This document shows positions 16,999 through 25,404 of a DNA stretch of 64,000 bases, piece after piece. The stretch lies in the NCBI GenBank assembly GCA_018266055.1, contig JAFDYT010000009.1:30031-94030 (forward strand), given 5' to 3'. The DNA comes from Bacteroidota bacterium (GTDB lineage: Bacteria > Bacteroidota > Bacteroidia > Cytophagales > Cyclobacteriaceae). The position numbers and the translations under genes are program-made. The notes beneath the pieces are model-generated. The model saw only the letters and a list, made by a program, of their open reading frames with translations. It searched no databases and was not told where the DNA came from. Positions within the stretch are counted from its first letter, which is position 1. The number at the start of each line of letters is the position of its first letter.

Positions 16999-17331
16999 AT
17001 GTTGGGGAGAGGAATTGCAATAGGGTTGATATCGGTGCTGGGGGTTGTAAGCAGTGTGTCGGGGGGGCCAAAACCACATCAAAAAGAAGTAACAGAGAAA
17101 AAAGAGGTAACTATTTTATGGGTGAAGGATCAGGTGATGTATTTCAAAGTAAGCAAGGCGTATGTAGGTGGCTGGGTAGAGATTTACGATGAACACAAAC
17201 GCTGTCTTGAATCTGACTCACTTCCGCACACACACACCATGATTTTTTTTGATGAGATGCCTCCCGGGAGTTATACAGTGAAAGTAAAAAAGGGCGAAAA
17301 GAAAATAGAATTCAAATACGAAAGCATTTAA
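16999..17331 (+). CDS. small exported protein, paralogue of the preceding gene
   Basis: A 110-residue protein with an N-terminal hydrophobic signal (about residues 4-22, ending in SSVSGG). The mature part repeats the layout of the preceding product: VTILWVKDQVMYFKVSKAY, then WVEIYDEHKR, a MIFFDEMPPGSYTVKVKKG segment and a KIEFKYE end. Alignment by eye gives a shared GSYTxxVxKGxKxxEF core. It starts 16 bases after its neighbour and is followed by a strong hairpin terminator at 17360, so the two genes form a compact two-gene unit. Confidence 0.7.
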   Translation: MLGRGIAIGLISVLGVVSSVSGGPKPHQKEVTEKKEVTILWVKDQVMYFKVSKAYVGGWVEIYDEHKRCLESDSLPHTHTMIFFDEMPPGSYTVKVKKGEKKIEFKYESI

Positions 17332-17359
17332 GAATTGGTTGGTTGGTTTTGATTGGACT

Positions 17360-17380
17360 GGGCCGCGCAAGCGGCCCTTT
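17360..17380 (+). terminator. intrinsic terminator after the two small exported genes
   Basis: GGGCCGC (17360-17366), loop GCAA, GCGGCCC (17371-17377), then TTT and a pyrimidine-rich run with several T blocks. The seven-pair GC stem with a GNRA loop is strong. It lies 29 bases past the stop at 17331 and just before the end of the convergent symporter gene. Confidence 0.8.
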
Positions 17381-17381
17381 C

Positions 17382-18827
17382 TCATTTCTCCTTTTTAGAA
17401 ATCATCCACAACCCCAGAAAAGTAATCAGGCCATTCACAATCAAAATCTCAATGCTGATTTTATAGCCTGAAAACCAGGTCGCCGAATTATAGCTTATCC
17501 AATACGAAAGCAAAGGAGAAATCAGGCAGATGATTGGAACAAGCTTTCCTCCCGCTTTTCGTTTGGTGAAAATTCCAAACGTAAACAAGCCAAGCAACGG
17601 TCCGTAGGTATAACCCGCCACGTTAAGCACGGCGTCGATCACCGTTTTTTCATTCACCTCTTTGAACACGAGAATGATAATCAGAAACAAAACTGAGAAG
17701 CTGAGGTGAACAATAAACTTCTGGCGTTGTTTCGTTTTTTCATCCTTATTCTTAAAATTTAAAAAGTCGATGCAAAATGAAGTCGTCAATCCTGCAAGAG
17801 CCGAGTCGGCACTGGCATACGACGAAGCCGTTATCCCCAATAAAAACAATATTCCCACCAGAGGTCCCAATTCATTGAAGGCCAATCGCGGAAACAATTC
17901 ATCCGTGTACTGCGGAATCGAAATTCCCTTTTGCTCACAATAAAGAAACAGCAATGCGCCCAGCGTGAGAAAAAGAAGATTCACAATCACCAGCACGATG
18001 CTGAACCAGAACATGTTTTTCTGGCCGTCGTAAAGTGTTTTACAAGTAAGGTTCTTCTGCATGATCTCCTGATCAAGGCCGGTCATGGCAATAGTGATGA
18101 ACATTCCTCCGAAAAACTGCTTGGGGAAAAACAGCGACGAATTCGGTTCGTCAAAAACAAAAATCCGGGAGTATCCTTTCGCTTGAATAGCGTTCACCAT
18201 ATCGCCAAAAGAAAATCCTAGCTTATCCGCAATCTGCCAAACCGTAATCACCACAGCGCCTACCAAAAAAATAGTTTGAAAGGTGTCTGTCCAGATTATG
18301 GTCTTCACACCGCCTTTAAAAGTATAAATCCAAATCAGCGCGATGGTAACTGCAACGGTAAGAAAAAATGGAACTCCCCAGGCATCAAACAAGAAAAGCT
18401 GCAGCACGGTGGCCGCAAGAAAAAGCCGCAACGACGAACCTATCGACCGGCCCACCAAAAACACGAATGCTCCTGTGCGGTATGACCAGATGTCGAAGCG
18501 CTGCTCGAGGTAAGTATAAATCGAAATCACTTTTAACCGGTAATAAATCGGCATTAGCACTCCGATGATCACCCAATATCCCACAAGATACCCGAGCACC
18601 ACCTGAAAGTAAGCAAAGCCCACCTTACCTACTGCACCCGGCACCGACACAAAGGTGACTCCAGAAAGCGTTGACCCAATCATGCCAAACGCTACGAGAT
18701 ACCATGGCGATTGACGATTGGCCGTGAAGAAAGTATTGGAGTCGGCTCCTTTGGAAGTGAAGTACGAAATGGTAATGAGTGCAGCGAAATAGATTAAGAT
18801 GATAGAACTGACAAATAATGGCGTCAT
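17382..18827 (-). CDS. sodium:solute symporter (SSS family)
   Basis: A 481-residue polytopic inner-membrane protein with about 13 hydrophobic segments. The SSS core is recognisable: TFFTANRQSPWYLVAFGMIGSTLSGVTFVSVPG (in two parts, residues about 30-62) and, later, GITASSYASADSALAGLTTSFCIDF with the Na+-site serines. The substrate is not predictable; relatives transport sugars, sialic acid, proline or iodide. It is divergent from clpS, and the 67-base gap holds a promoter for clpS but no clear one for this gene. Confidence 0.9.
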   Translation of the reverse strand: MTPLFVSSIILIYFAALITISYFTSKGADSNTFFTANRQSPWYLVAFGMIGSTLSGVTFVSVPGAVGKVGFAYFQVVLGYLVGYWVIIGVLMPIYYRLKVISIYTYLEQRFDIWSYRTGAFVFLVGRSIGSSLRLFLAATVLQLFLFDAWGVPFFLTVAVTIALIWIYTFKGGVKTIIWTDTFQTIFLVGAVVITVWQIADKLGFSFGDMVNAIQAKGYSRIFVFDEPNSSLFFPKQFFGGMFITIAMTGLDQEIMQKNLTCKTLYDGQKNMFWFSIVLVIVNLLFLTLGALLFLYCEQKGISIPQYTDELFPRLAFNELGPLVGILFLLGITASSYASADSALAGLTTSFCIDFLNFKNKDEKTKQRQKFIVHLSFSVLFLIIILVFKEVNEKTVIDAVLNVAGYTYGPLLGLFTFGIFTKRKAGGKLVPIICLISPLLSYWISYNSATWFSGYKISIEILIVNGLITFLGLWMISKKEK

Positions 18828-18864
18828 GAGGAATTTGTAAGCAATAAAACTTGTTATTTTTTTT

Positions 18865-18872
18865 TAATTTTG
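18865..18872 (+). promoter_or_regulatory. -7 promoter box (TAATTTTG) of clpS-recR
   Basis: TAATTTTG is an exact TAnnTTTG, 22 bases before the clpS ATG at 18895. No TTTG is present at the ideal -33 spacing, though the upstream region is AT-rich. Confidence 0.5.
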
Positions 18873-18894
18873 AAAACTAATTGCCTGCAAAGAA

Positions 18895-19176
18895 ATGAAC
18901 ACCTCTGTGGAAGAACAAGAACTCGTTGACTTACTCGAAGCAATTCAGATCACCGAAGTGAAGGATCTTGTTGTGTTCAACGACGACTTCAATACCTTTG
19001 ACCACGTGATTGAAACACTCATCCGCGTGTGCAAACACACGCACGAGCAGGCTGAGCAATGTACGCTGCTCATTCATCACAAAGGCAAATGCACCGTACG
19101 CACCGGCTCTTTCGAAGAGCTTAACCCCATGCGTCAGGCCATCTGCGAGGTAGGCATCGACGCCAAAATTCTCTGA
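18895..19176 (+). CDS. clpS: ATP-dependent Clp protease adaptor ClpS
   Basis: A 93-residue protein. The ClpS core runs [18 protein letters not shown] (residues about 26-43), containing the N-end-rule binding pocket residues Asn-Asp-Asp and the Thr, followed by [19 protein letters not shown]. ClpS delivers proteins with destabilising N-terminal residues to ClpAP/ClpCP. The stop TGA overlaps the ATG of recR by one base (TGATG), so the two are translationally coupled. Confidence 0.93.
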   Translation: MNTSVEEQELVDLLEAIQITEVKDLVVFNDDFNTFDHVIETLIRVCKHTHEQAEQCTLLIHHKGKCTVRTGSFEELNPMRQAICEVGIDAKIL

Positions 19177-19784
19177 TGGAGTATCCTTCCAAACTGATCG
19201 AAGATGCCGTCAACGAAGTTTCCAAACTCCCCGGCATCGGTAAAAAAACAGCGCTACGTTTAGTGCTTCACCTGATCAAGGAGAATGAAAATAAAACCCT
19301 TGCGCTCACCGAGTCGCTTAATAAACTGCGCACTCAAATCAAATTTTGCAAAACCTGTCATAATATTTCTGATGACGATGAGTGCGCCATTTGCCGCAGC
19401 CATCGCCGCGACAAGACAATTATCTGCGTAGTAGAAGATAGCAACGACGTGATGGCCATCGAGAATACATCACAATACTCCGGCATCTATCACGTGCTTG
19501 GCGGTGTGATTTCCCCCATGAACGGTGTCGGTCCGTCAGAATTAAAAATTGAATCGCTGGTGTCACGACTTTCGGATAAGCAGTGTGAAGTGAAAGAAGT
19601 TATCCTTGCACTGAGCCCTACCATGGAAGGCGATACCACTGCGTTTTATATCAACCGGAAACTCAAAGACCTCCACGTAAAAGTTACCTCTATCGCCCGC
19701 GGCATCTCCGTGGGAAGTGAACTGGAGTATTCTGATGAAATCACACTCGGCCGCAGCATCACTGGCCGAACTCTGTTTGATTAA
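19176..19784 (+). CDS. recR: recombination mediator RecR
   Basis: A 202-residue protein of standard length. Order of parts: helix-hairpin-helix ([17 protein letters not shown], about 17-33), a four-cysteine zinc finger (CKTC...CAIC, about 57-72), and a Toprim domain ([15 protein letters not shown], then [15 protein letters not shown]), ending with the Walker-like [10 protein letters not shown]. RecR works with RecF and RecO to load RecA at gaps. It is coupled to clpS by a one-base overlap. Confidence 0.96.
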   Translation: MEYPSKLIEDAVNEVSKLPGIGKKTALRLVLHLIKENENKTLALTESLNKLRTQIKFCKTCHNISDDDECAICRSHRRDKTIICVVEDSNDVMAIENTSQYSGIYHVLGGVISPMNGVGPSELKIESLVSRLSDKQCEVKEVILALSPTMEGDTTAFYINRKLKDLHVKVTSIARGISVGSELEYSDEITLGRSITGRTLFD

Positions 19785-19807
19785 AAAAAACGACCGAATT
19801 ATTTTCG

Positions 19808-19838
19808 TTTGTTGCCTTCACGATTTCAGGTAACTTTC
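19808..19838 (+). promoter_or_regulatory. promoter (TTTG, 19 bases, TAACTTTC) of PQQ dehydrogenase gene
   Basis: TTTG at 19808-19811 and TAACTTTC at 19831-19838 are 19 bases apart, the normal spacing for the primary Bacteroidota sigma factor; the -7 box has C instead of the final G. The gene starts at 19857, giving a leader of about 14 bases. Confidence 0.6.
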
Positions 19839-19856
19839 TTCACAAACCTTTAGTCC

Positions 19857-22031
19857 ATGCAAAAGCTCGCGGGAATCGGCCTGTTTCTTCTTCTATCTTC
19901 CTGTCAGGAAAAGAATTCTTTCAACGACTACTCACAGTGGCAAACCTACGCCGGCACCAAAGACGGTAATCGCTATTCATCGCTCGACCAAATCACCTTG
20001 AAGAATGTGTCGCAATTGAAAGAAGCGTGGACATTCAGCTCCAACGACAAAGACCCTGACAACCGATCACAAAATCAATGCAACCCTATTATCATCAACG
20101 GAATTCTTTACGGCACATCACCGAGTTTAAAACTCCTCGCCCTCGATGCCGCGACTGGAACGCTACGATGGCTGTTCGATCCGGCCACGGTTGACACCAC
20201 GGCGAAAAAAAATAAGTACGCTTTTTATAAGGTGAATCGTGGTGTTGTGTTTTGGCAAGGTGAAAAAGGAAAGGACCAGCGTTTGCTCTACAATGCCGGC
20301 TCCAAAGTTTATTGTATCAACCTGGCCGACGGGAAGCCTGTGGATAGTTTTGGTAAAGGTGGTTATCTCGATCTGACAGAAAATCTGGAGCGTGAGCCCG
20401 ACACCTACAATCCTTTCTTATCGGCTACGACGCCTGGTATAATTTATAAAGACGTTTTCATCATCGGCCATCGCGTAGCAGAGTCGGCAGACGCTGCGCC
20501 GGGAACCATCCGCGCGTTCGATGTGCGCACGGGAAATCTGAAATGGAAGTTCCACACCATTCCTCATCCTGGTGAAAAAGGATATGAGACCTGGGAAGAC
20601 AAAGAAGGCTGGAAAAAATTTGGCGGGGCCAACAGTTGGGCCGGCATGTCGCTCGACGAGAAACGCGGAGTCGTTTATGTGCCTACCGGATCCATTGGCG
20701 GAGATTTTTATGGGGGCATTCGCAAAGGGGAAAACCTCTTTGGCAATTCGCTTTTAGCGCTCGACGCTGCCACTGGCAAATACCTGTGGCATTATCAGGT
20801 GGTGCATCACGACCTTTGGGATCGTGATCTGGCGGCCAATCCAAATCTGGTAACACTTCAGATCAATGGAGAAAAAATTGACGCCGTCGCACAGATCACT
20901 AAACACGGATACATTTTTGTTTTCAACCGTGAAACCGGTGCGCCTCTTTTTCCCATTGAGGAAAAGAAAGTGCCGCCATCAGACCTGCCCGGTGAAGTGG
21001 CATGGCCTACACAACCTATACCTTCGCTTCCTGAACCCTTCGCGCGACAGAAGTTCGGGATCGAAGATGTCGCCAATCTCGACAAAGAAACACACGAGGA
21101 ATTACTGACTCAGTACAATCAGATCAAATACAGCGCGATGTTCACGCCGCCCAGTAAAGATGGTGTATGGATATTTCCTGGCTTTGATGGCGGAGGCGAG
21201 TGGGGTGGCGCCGCCGTAGACCCTGAGTCGGGCGTCATGTTTGTCAACAGTAGCGAGTTGCCGTGGTCACTTACTATGGTGGATGTGCCCAAGGACGGTG
21301 ATGATCATTCGATGAAAGGAATGGGGAAAGCGATATACAGTAAATATTGCGTGGCCTGCCACGGCATAAACCGGAAGGGCAATGGATCTTCTTTTCCGTC
21401 GCTTATCAGATTAGAAAAAAAATATACCACCAGCCAGGCATGGAAAATTATTGAAAATGGAAAAAATATGATGCCGGCGTTCAAGCAAATAAAAAGTGCA
21501 GATCAAAACGCGTTACTCGCGTTTCTCATGAACGTTCCTGATAAAGAGCCCGTGAGTGAAGCGCATTCACAACCTTCATTAAAACCAAAGTCGATTGTAG
21601 ATGAAGTTCCTTACACGATGACAGGCTACAATCGCTTTCTTGACAAAAACGGATATCCGGGCATCACTCCGCCTTGGGGAACCCTTAATGCAGTGGATCT
21701 GAATAGCGGAAAACTTTTATGGAAAGTGGCGCTCGGCGAGTATCCGGAATTAACGGCTAAAGGAATTCCGGCAACTGGTACAGAAAATTATGGAGGTCCG
21801 CTCGTCACGAAAGGCGGATTGATTTTCATTGCGGCAACGAAAGATGAAAAGATTCGTGCGTTTGATAAAGCAACCGGAAAAGTAGTTTGGGAGCACCGCT
21901 TACCTGCGGCGGGATATGCTACTCCTTCAACCTATTCAGTGAATGGCAAACAGTACGTGGTCATCGCCTGTGGCGGTGGAAAGATTGGAAGCAAATCGGG
22001 AGATTCGTATGTGGCTTTTGCGCTTCCATGA
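19857..22031 (+). CDS. PQQ-dependent dehydrogenase lipoprotein with internal cytochrome c domain
   Basis: A 724-residue quinoprotein. A lipoprotein signal ends in LLSSC (Cys16). The eight-bladed beta-propeller is marked by repeated W motifs such as LALDAATGTLRW and FDVRTGNLKWKF, and by TYAGTKDGNRYSSLDQI at the start. A cytochrome c segment is inserted before the last blades: CVACH with Cys498, Cys501 and His502, followed by a likely axial Met in NMMPAF. Such proteins oxidise sugars or alcohols in the periplasm and pass electrons to the respiratory chain through the attached haem. The substrate is unknown and no PQQ biosynthesis genes are in the window. It is convergent with the response regulator. 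Confidence 0.9.
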   Translation: MQKLAGIGLFLLLSSCQEKNSFNDYSQWQTYAGTKDGNRYSSLDQITLKNVSQLKEAWTFSSNDKDPDNRSQNQCNPIIINGILYGTSPSLKLLALDAATGTLRWLFDPATVDTTAKKNKYAFYKVNRGVVFWQGEKGKDQRLLYNAGSKVYCINLADGKPVDSFGKGGYLDLTENLEREPDTYNPFLSATTPGIIYKDVFIIGHRVAESADAAPGTIRAFDVRTGNLKWKFHTIPHPGEKGYETWEDKEGWKKFGGANSWAGMSLDEKRGVVYVPTGSIGGDFYGGIRKGENLFGNSLLALDAATGKYLWHYQVVHHDLWDRDLAANPNLVTLQINGEKIDAVAQITKHGYIFVFNRETGAPLFPIEEKKVPPSDLPGEVAWPTQPIPSLPEPFARQKFGIEDVANLDKETHEELLTQYNQIKYSAMFTPPSKDGVWIFPGFDGGGEWGGAAVDPESGVMFVNSSELPWSLTMVDVPKDGDDHSMKGMGKAIYSKYCVACHGINRKGNGSSFPSLIRLEKKYTTSQAWKIIENGKNMMPAFKQIKSADQNALLAFLMNVPDKEPVSEAHSQPSLKPKSIVDEVPYTMTGYNRFLDKNGYPGITPPWGTLNAVDLNSGKLLWKVALGEYPELTAKGIPATGTENYGGPLVTKGGLIFIAATKDEKIRAFDKATGKVVWEHRLPAAGYATPSTYSVNGKQYVVIACGGGKIGSKSGDSYVAFALP

Positions 22032-22032
22032 A

Positions 22033-22048
22033 ATAGTCGATGGACTAT
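22033..22048. terminator. possible bidirectional hairpin between convergent genes
   Basis: ATAGTC (22033-22038), loop GATG, GACTAT (22043-22048) is a perfect 6-bp stem covering the stop codon of the minus-strand regulator and directly following the stop of the plus-strand dehydrogenase. There is no T-run on either side, so it is a weak terminator candidate. Confidence 0.35.
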
Positions 22049-22725
22049 CTTATCTCCAACTTAAAGCCAACACCGTGGTAGTTAACAATCTCCACCGACG
22101 GGTCTTCTTTGAGATACTTTCTGAGTTTTGAAATAAATACATCCAGGCTACGACCCATAAAATAATCGTCATCGCCCCACACTGATTTTAATATTTCTTC
22201 ACGCTTCAGCACGCGGTCTTTGGTGGCGCACAAGAGCTTCATCACCTCGGCTTCTTTTTGTGTGAGTGTTTTCTCGCAGGTACTGTGAGTGAGTTTGAAA
22301 TTTCTGGCGTCAAAAAGAAATTCACCTACGGCAAATGTTTCTGACTCTGGAGTACCCGCACCTGAGCGGCGCAAAAACACGTCGATCCGCGCAAAGAGCT
22401 CCTCCATGCTAAAGGGCTTCACGATATAATCGTCGCCGCCTACGCGAAAACCCTGAAGTTTATCTTCGAGCATGGCTTTGGCTGTCACAAATAAAATAGG
22501 CACTTGCTGATTTTTTCTCCGAACTTCCTGAGCCAGGGCAAACCCATCTTTCTTCGGCATCATCACATCAAAAATGCAGAGGTCGAACGCATCCTGATCG
22601 AAAACAGTTTGGCCGTCTTCGCCATCCTTGCATAGCGTCACTTCATACCCTTTGTGCGCCAGGTTGTCTTTGATAACAAAACCTAACGCAGGGTCATCTT
22701 CGACCAAAAGAATTTTTGCACTCAT
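22045..22725 (-). CDS. OmpR/PhoB-type response regulator (RprY-like)
   Basis: A 226-residue regulator: receiver domain (about 1-120) with acidic pocket Glu9-Asp10-Asp11, phospho-acceptor Asp53 (CIFDVMMPKKDG), the conserved Thr in FVTAKA and Lys in IVKPF; then a winged-helix DNA-binding domain (about 130-226) with LTQKEAEVMKLL and RSLDVFISKLRKYL. It overlaps the kinase gene by 4 bases (ATGA), so the pair is co-translated. Similar pairs in Bacteroidota are called RprX/RprY. Targets are unknown. Confidence 0.93.
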   Translation of the reverse strand: MSAKILLVEDDPALGFVIKDNLAHKGYEVTLCKDGEDGQTVFDQDAFDLCIFDVMMPKKDGFALAQEVRRKNQQVPILFVTAKAMLEDKLQGFRVGGDDYIVKPFSMEELFARIDVFLRRSGAGTPESETFAVGEFLFDARNFKLTHSTCEKTLTQKEAEVMKLLCATKDRVLKREEILKSVWGDDDYFMGRSLDVFISKLRKYLKEDPSVEIVNYHGVGFKLEIR

Positions 22726-23990
22726 GCCGTTGGCAACATTATTTTAAAAATACTTCCTTCACCTGGTTTACTCATGACTGTGATTTTCCCGCGGTGTGAC
22801 TCCACGATCAGTTTCACGTAGTTGAGGCCAAGACCAAATCCTTTCACATCGTGAAGATTGCCTGTGGGCACGCGATAAAACTGATGAAATATCTTTCGCT
22901 GATTTTCAGGACTTATCCCAATACCATTGTCTCGAATCTCCACAAAAATTTGTTTCCCCTGATTTCCGGTTACGATATTCAATACGGGAACATTTTTATT
23001 GTATTTGATTGCATTGTCGATCAAATTGAAAAGCACATTCGTGAAATGTAGTTTGTCTGCATTAATCCACTGAGACGAGGCGTCAAGCTGCCAGTTGATC
23101 GTTCCATTTTTTTCCTGAATCGCCAGGGCGCTGTTTTGCACTGCTTCATGAATCAGGCTGTGTACGTTGAGTCTCTCTTTTTTCAGGCCGACATCGCTCT
23201 TTTCAAGTCTTGCCATTTGCAGCACCCTCTCTACATGCTGTTTCAACCGGTGGCTTTCTGTCTGAATGATGGTGGCATAATTAAGCAAACGCTCGGGGCT
23301 CTGCATAATCTCCGGGCTTCTGAGTACTTCCGAAGAAATTGCAATAGTGGACAAAGGTGTCTTGAACTCATGCGTCATGTTGTTGATGAAATCCTTTTGT
23401 ATTTCCGACAACCTTTTCTGCCGAAGGATAATGAACAAGGTGTACACGAAAAAGAAGATCACCACCACCAGCACAACAGAAGAAAAACCCCAGATACCCA
23501 TCTGGCTGATCAGGTTGGCCTGGATGCTTGAAAACTGCACACCAAAATAATATCCGTCTTTTTGCCACGAAGGCATTTCTGCCAAACTGGTTTTTATATT
23601 TTTTGCGTCTACCCAGTTGTTGCCCTTTTCGCCTTTCATGCACTTCTCTTCGCAGTCGTAAATTCCGAATTCATAAGCGGCGGTGATTTTTCGTTTTTCA
23701 AATTCAGAAGAAATCAAAAAACCAAGCACACTTGAGTTAACCGGTCCGTTGACGAGCACCACAAAATAATTGGTGGAGAGTTGTTCTACCGGTGAATTAG
23801 TCGGCGAAGGCGTATGGTTCATTTCATAAATCCGGTCGGCCACCGCCTGTAGGGAGGATTGAACGTCGCGGTTAAACTGATTTTCGCGCAAGTCAAATGC
23901 TTTGCGCACCCAGTAAATCTGCGTGATGGTAATCCCGGCAATACTCACCGCCGCCAGGATAATAATACTACGAAGGGTATTTCGGCTCAC
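22722..23990 (-). CDS. sensor histidine kinase (RprX-like), partner of adjacent regulator
   Basis: A 422-residue kinase starting at GTG 23990. One membrane segment lies near residues 8-27, a periplasmic sensor region of about 140 residues with a Cys pair (YDCEEKCMKG) follows, and a second segment (about 172-192). The HisKA domain has the phospho-acceptor in NNMTHEFKTPLSTIAIS, and the ATPase domain shows LFNLIDNAIKYN, IRDNGIGIS and GFGLGLNYVK. A perfect -7 box lies 4 bases before the GTG, which supports this start and suggests a leaderless message. Confidence 0.92.
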   Translation of the reverse strand: MSRNTLRSIIILAAVSIAGITITQIYWVRKAFDLRENQFNRDVQSSLQAVADRIYEMNHTPSPTNSPVEQLSTNYFVVLVNGPVNSSVLGFLISSEFEKRKITAAYEFGIYDCEEKCMKGEKGNNWVDAKNIKTSLAEMPSWQKDGYYFGVQFSSIQANLISQMGIWGFSSVVLVVVIFFFVYTLFIILRQKRLSEIQKDFINNMTHEFKTPLSTIAISSEVLRSPEIMQSPERLLNYATIIQTESHRLKQHVERVLQMARLEKSDVGLKKERLNVHSLIHEAVQNSALAIQEKNGTINWQLDASSQWINADKLHFTNVLFNLIDNAIKYNKNVPVLNIVTGNQGKQIFVEIRDNGIGISPENQRKIFHQFYRVPTGNLHDVKGFGLGLNYVKLIVESHRGKITVMSKPGEGSIFKIMLPTA

Positions 23991-23994
23991 CTTA

Positions 23995-24002
23995 CAAAGG
24001 TA
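23995..24002 (-). promoter_or_regulatory. -7 promoter box (TACCTTTG) of the two-component operon
   Basis: On the minus strand TACCTTTG is an exact TAnnTTTG and is followed after only 4 bases (TAAG) by the GTG start at 23990. Transcription would begin at or within a base or two of the start codon. Confidence 0.6.
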
Positions 24003-24041
24003 ACGGGTATTTACATCCGCCTGCCGAAAAGGCAGCCCTGT

Positions 24042-24077
24042 TTAACAAAGGATTAACATTTATTAGGCCTTTATTAA
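24042..24077. repeat. 10-bp imperfect inverted repeat in divergent intergenic region
   Basis: TTAACAAAGG (24042-24051) and CCTTTATTAA (24068-24077) pair at nine of ten positions around a 16-base centre. It lies 40 bases upstream of the two-component -7 box and 28 bases upstream of the DUF1573 -33 element, a possible regulatory site. Confidence 0.4.
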
Positions 24078-24104
24078 CAGCGAAAGTGGATTTCGAGCAC
24101 GAAG

Positions 24105-24136
24105 TTTGTACAGTTCGAACGAACGTTTTAAGTTTA
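24105..24136 (+). promoter_or_regulatory. promoter (TTTG, 20 bases, TAAGTTTA) of DUF1573 gene
   Basis: TTTG at 24105-24108 and TAAGTTTA at 24129-24136 are 20 bases apart. Only the last base of the -7 box departs from TAnnTTTG. The ATG follows at 24156, giving a leader of about 15 bases. Confidence 0.6.
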
Positions 24137-24155
24137 ACCCTAAATTCAAAAAGAA

Positions 24156-24563
24156 ATGAAAAAATTAATGTTTATCGTAGCGCTGGCCCTGATCGCCAAT
24201 ATTGGTTTTGGCCAAACTACAACCGCTGCCAAGTCAGACCTGGGTGTATTTGCATGGACTACAACGGCTCATGATTTTGGAAAAGTGCCACAAGGAACGC
24301 CTGTAACACATGAGTTCAAATTTACGAACACAGGCAAGGCTCCACTGGTAATTACCAACGTACAGGCATCGTGCGGATGCACTACGCCAAGCTGGACCCG
24401 CGAGCCAATTCAACCCGGTGGAAGCGGCCACGTAAAGGCTACTTACAATGCGTCAAACGCCGGAGCATTTGACAAGACTGTCACTGTTACGGCCAATATC
24501 GAAGGAGGAATTGTGGTGCTTCACATAAAAGGCGAAGTTGAATCAACAATAAAGCCCAACTAA
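24156..24563 (+). CDS. DUF1573 exported protein (Ig-like ASH fold)
   Basis: A 135-residue protein with a signal peptide (cleavage near GFGQ, residue 19-20). The mature part is one DUF1573 domain: HDFGKVPQGTPVTHEFKFTN, then VQASCGCTTPSW with the conserved Cys-Gly-Cys-Thr, and a terminal strand GGIVVLHIKGE. These short exported beta-sandwich proteins are abundant in Bacteroidota; their role is not established. A promoter lies just upstream and a strong terminator at 24585, so it is a single-gene unit. Confidence 0.9.
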   Translation: MKKLMFIVALALIANIGFGQTTTAAKSDLGVFAWTTTAHDFGKVPQGTPVTHEFKFTNTGKAPLVITNVQASCGCTTPSWTREPIQPGGSGHVKATYNASNAGAFDKTVTVTANIEGGIVVLHIKGEVESTIKPN

Positions 24564-24584
24564 GCGAGCTACAAACTTTAAAAT

Positions 24585-24617
24585 AAAAAAGGTCAGGTGT
24601 TGCGCCTGACCTTTTTT
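24585..24617. terminator. strong bidirectional intrinsic terminator
   Basis: AAAAAA, GGTCAGG (24591-24597), a 7-base loop, CCTGACC (24605-24611), TTTTTT. The stem is perfect and is flanked by an A-run and a T-run, so it terminates on both strands. It serves the DUF1573 gene (plus) and the DUF1080 gene (minus). Confidence 0.92.
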
Positions 24618-24634
24618 GTTGCTCTTCTTTTTTC

Positions 24635-25375
24635 TTAAAGTTCTCTCACCCAAATGTTGCGGTAGCTCACCGGGTTGCCGTGATCTTGTAATTTGATAGA
24701 AGCCTTTCCGTGCGATTGATACACCGGTAGTCCTTTGAATTCGGTCGGTCCGGTAAGTTGAGTGTGATTTTGGACGATCACACCGTTGTGAATTACCGTG
24801 ATGTACGCGGGCACAATCACGCGACCATTTTCGCTGAAGCGTGGCGCTGTATAAATTACATCGTACGTTTGCCACTCACCAGGTTTGCGACACGCATTGA
24901 CCAACGGGATGGACTGCTTGTACAGTGATCCGGCTTGACCGTTTGAATACGTCACGCTTTCATAGCTGTCCAGCACTTGCAACTCATAGCGTTCCTGAAG
25001 AAAAATTCCGCTGTTGCCACGACCCTGGCCTTCGCCCACGATCACCGAAGGTGCACGCCATTCAATGTGCAGTTGAATATCACCAAAGGTTTGCTTCGTT
25101 TTGATATCACCGGCTCCTTTGGCTACAGTAAATGCGCCATCGGCTACTTCCCATTTTGCATCGGCGCCGGCTAGTGTACTCCACTTCGATAAGTCCTTGC
25201 CGTCAAACAACACGATAGCGTCCGAAGGGGCTTCGCCAGGATTTGTGCCCGGAGTGACTTTCACCGGTTTCAGATCCCACACTTCAGTGACTTTAGGATC
25301 AAGTTGCTCACGCGGCGTCTGCGCCCACACTGTTGCAGAAATTAGCAGCAGCAAAAAGGAAAAGGTATTCTTCAT
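24635..25375 (-). CDS. DUF1080 (3-keto-disaccharide hydrolase-type) exported protein
   Basis: A 246-residue protein with a signal peptide ending near TVWAQ (residue 18-19). The mature part is a concanavalin-like jelly roll of the DUF1080 family: AIVLFDGKDLSKWS at the start, WRAPSVIVGEGQGRGNSGIFLQ and YELQVLDSYES in the middle, and a C-terminal IKLQDHGNPVSYRNIWVREL with the typical H-G-x-P-V-x-F/Y-R-N-I/V-W. Relatives hydrolyse 3-keto-glycosides or bind carbohydrates in the periplasm. No sugar oxidoreductase lies next to it. Confidence 0.9.
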   Translation of the reverse strand: MKNTFSFLLLLISATVWAQTPREQLDPKVTEVWDLKPVKVTPGTNPGEAPSDAIVLFDGKDLSKWSTLAGADAKWEVADGAFTVAKGAGDIKTKQTFGDIQLHIEWRAPSVIVGEGQGRGNSGIFLQERYELQVLDSYESVTYSNGQAGSLYKQSIPLVNACRKPGEWQTYDVIYTAPRFSENGRVIVPAYITVIHNGVIVQNHTQLTGPTEFKGLPVYQSHGKASIKLQDHGNPVSYRNIWVREL

Positions 25376-25404
25376 AAAAGAAATTGGTTTGTATTAAGGT
25401 GGTC

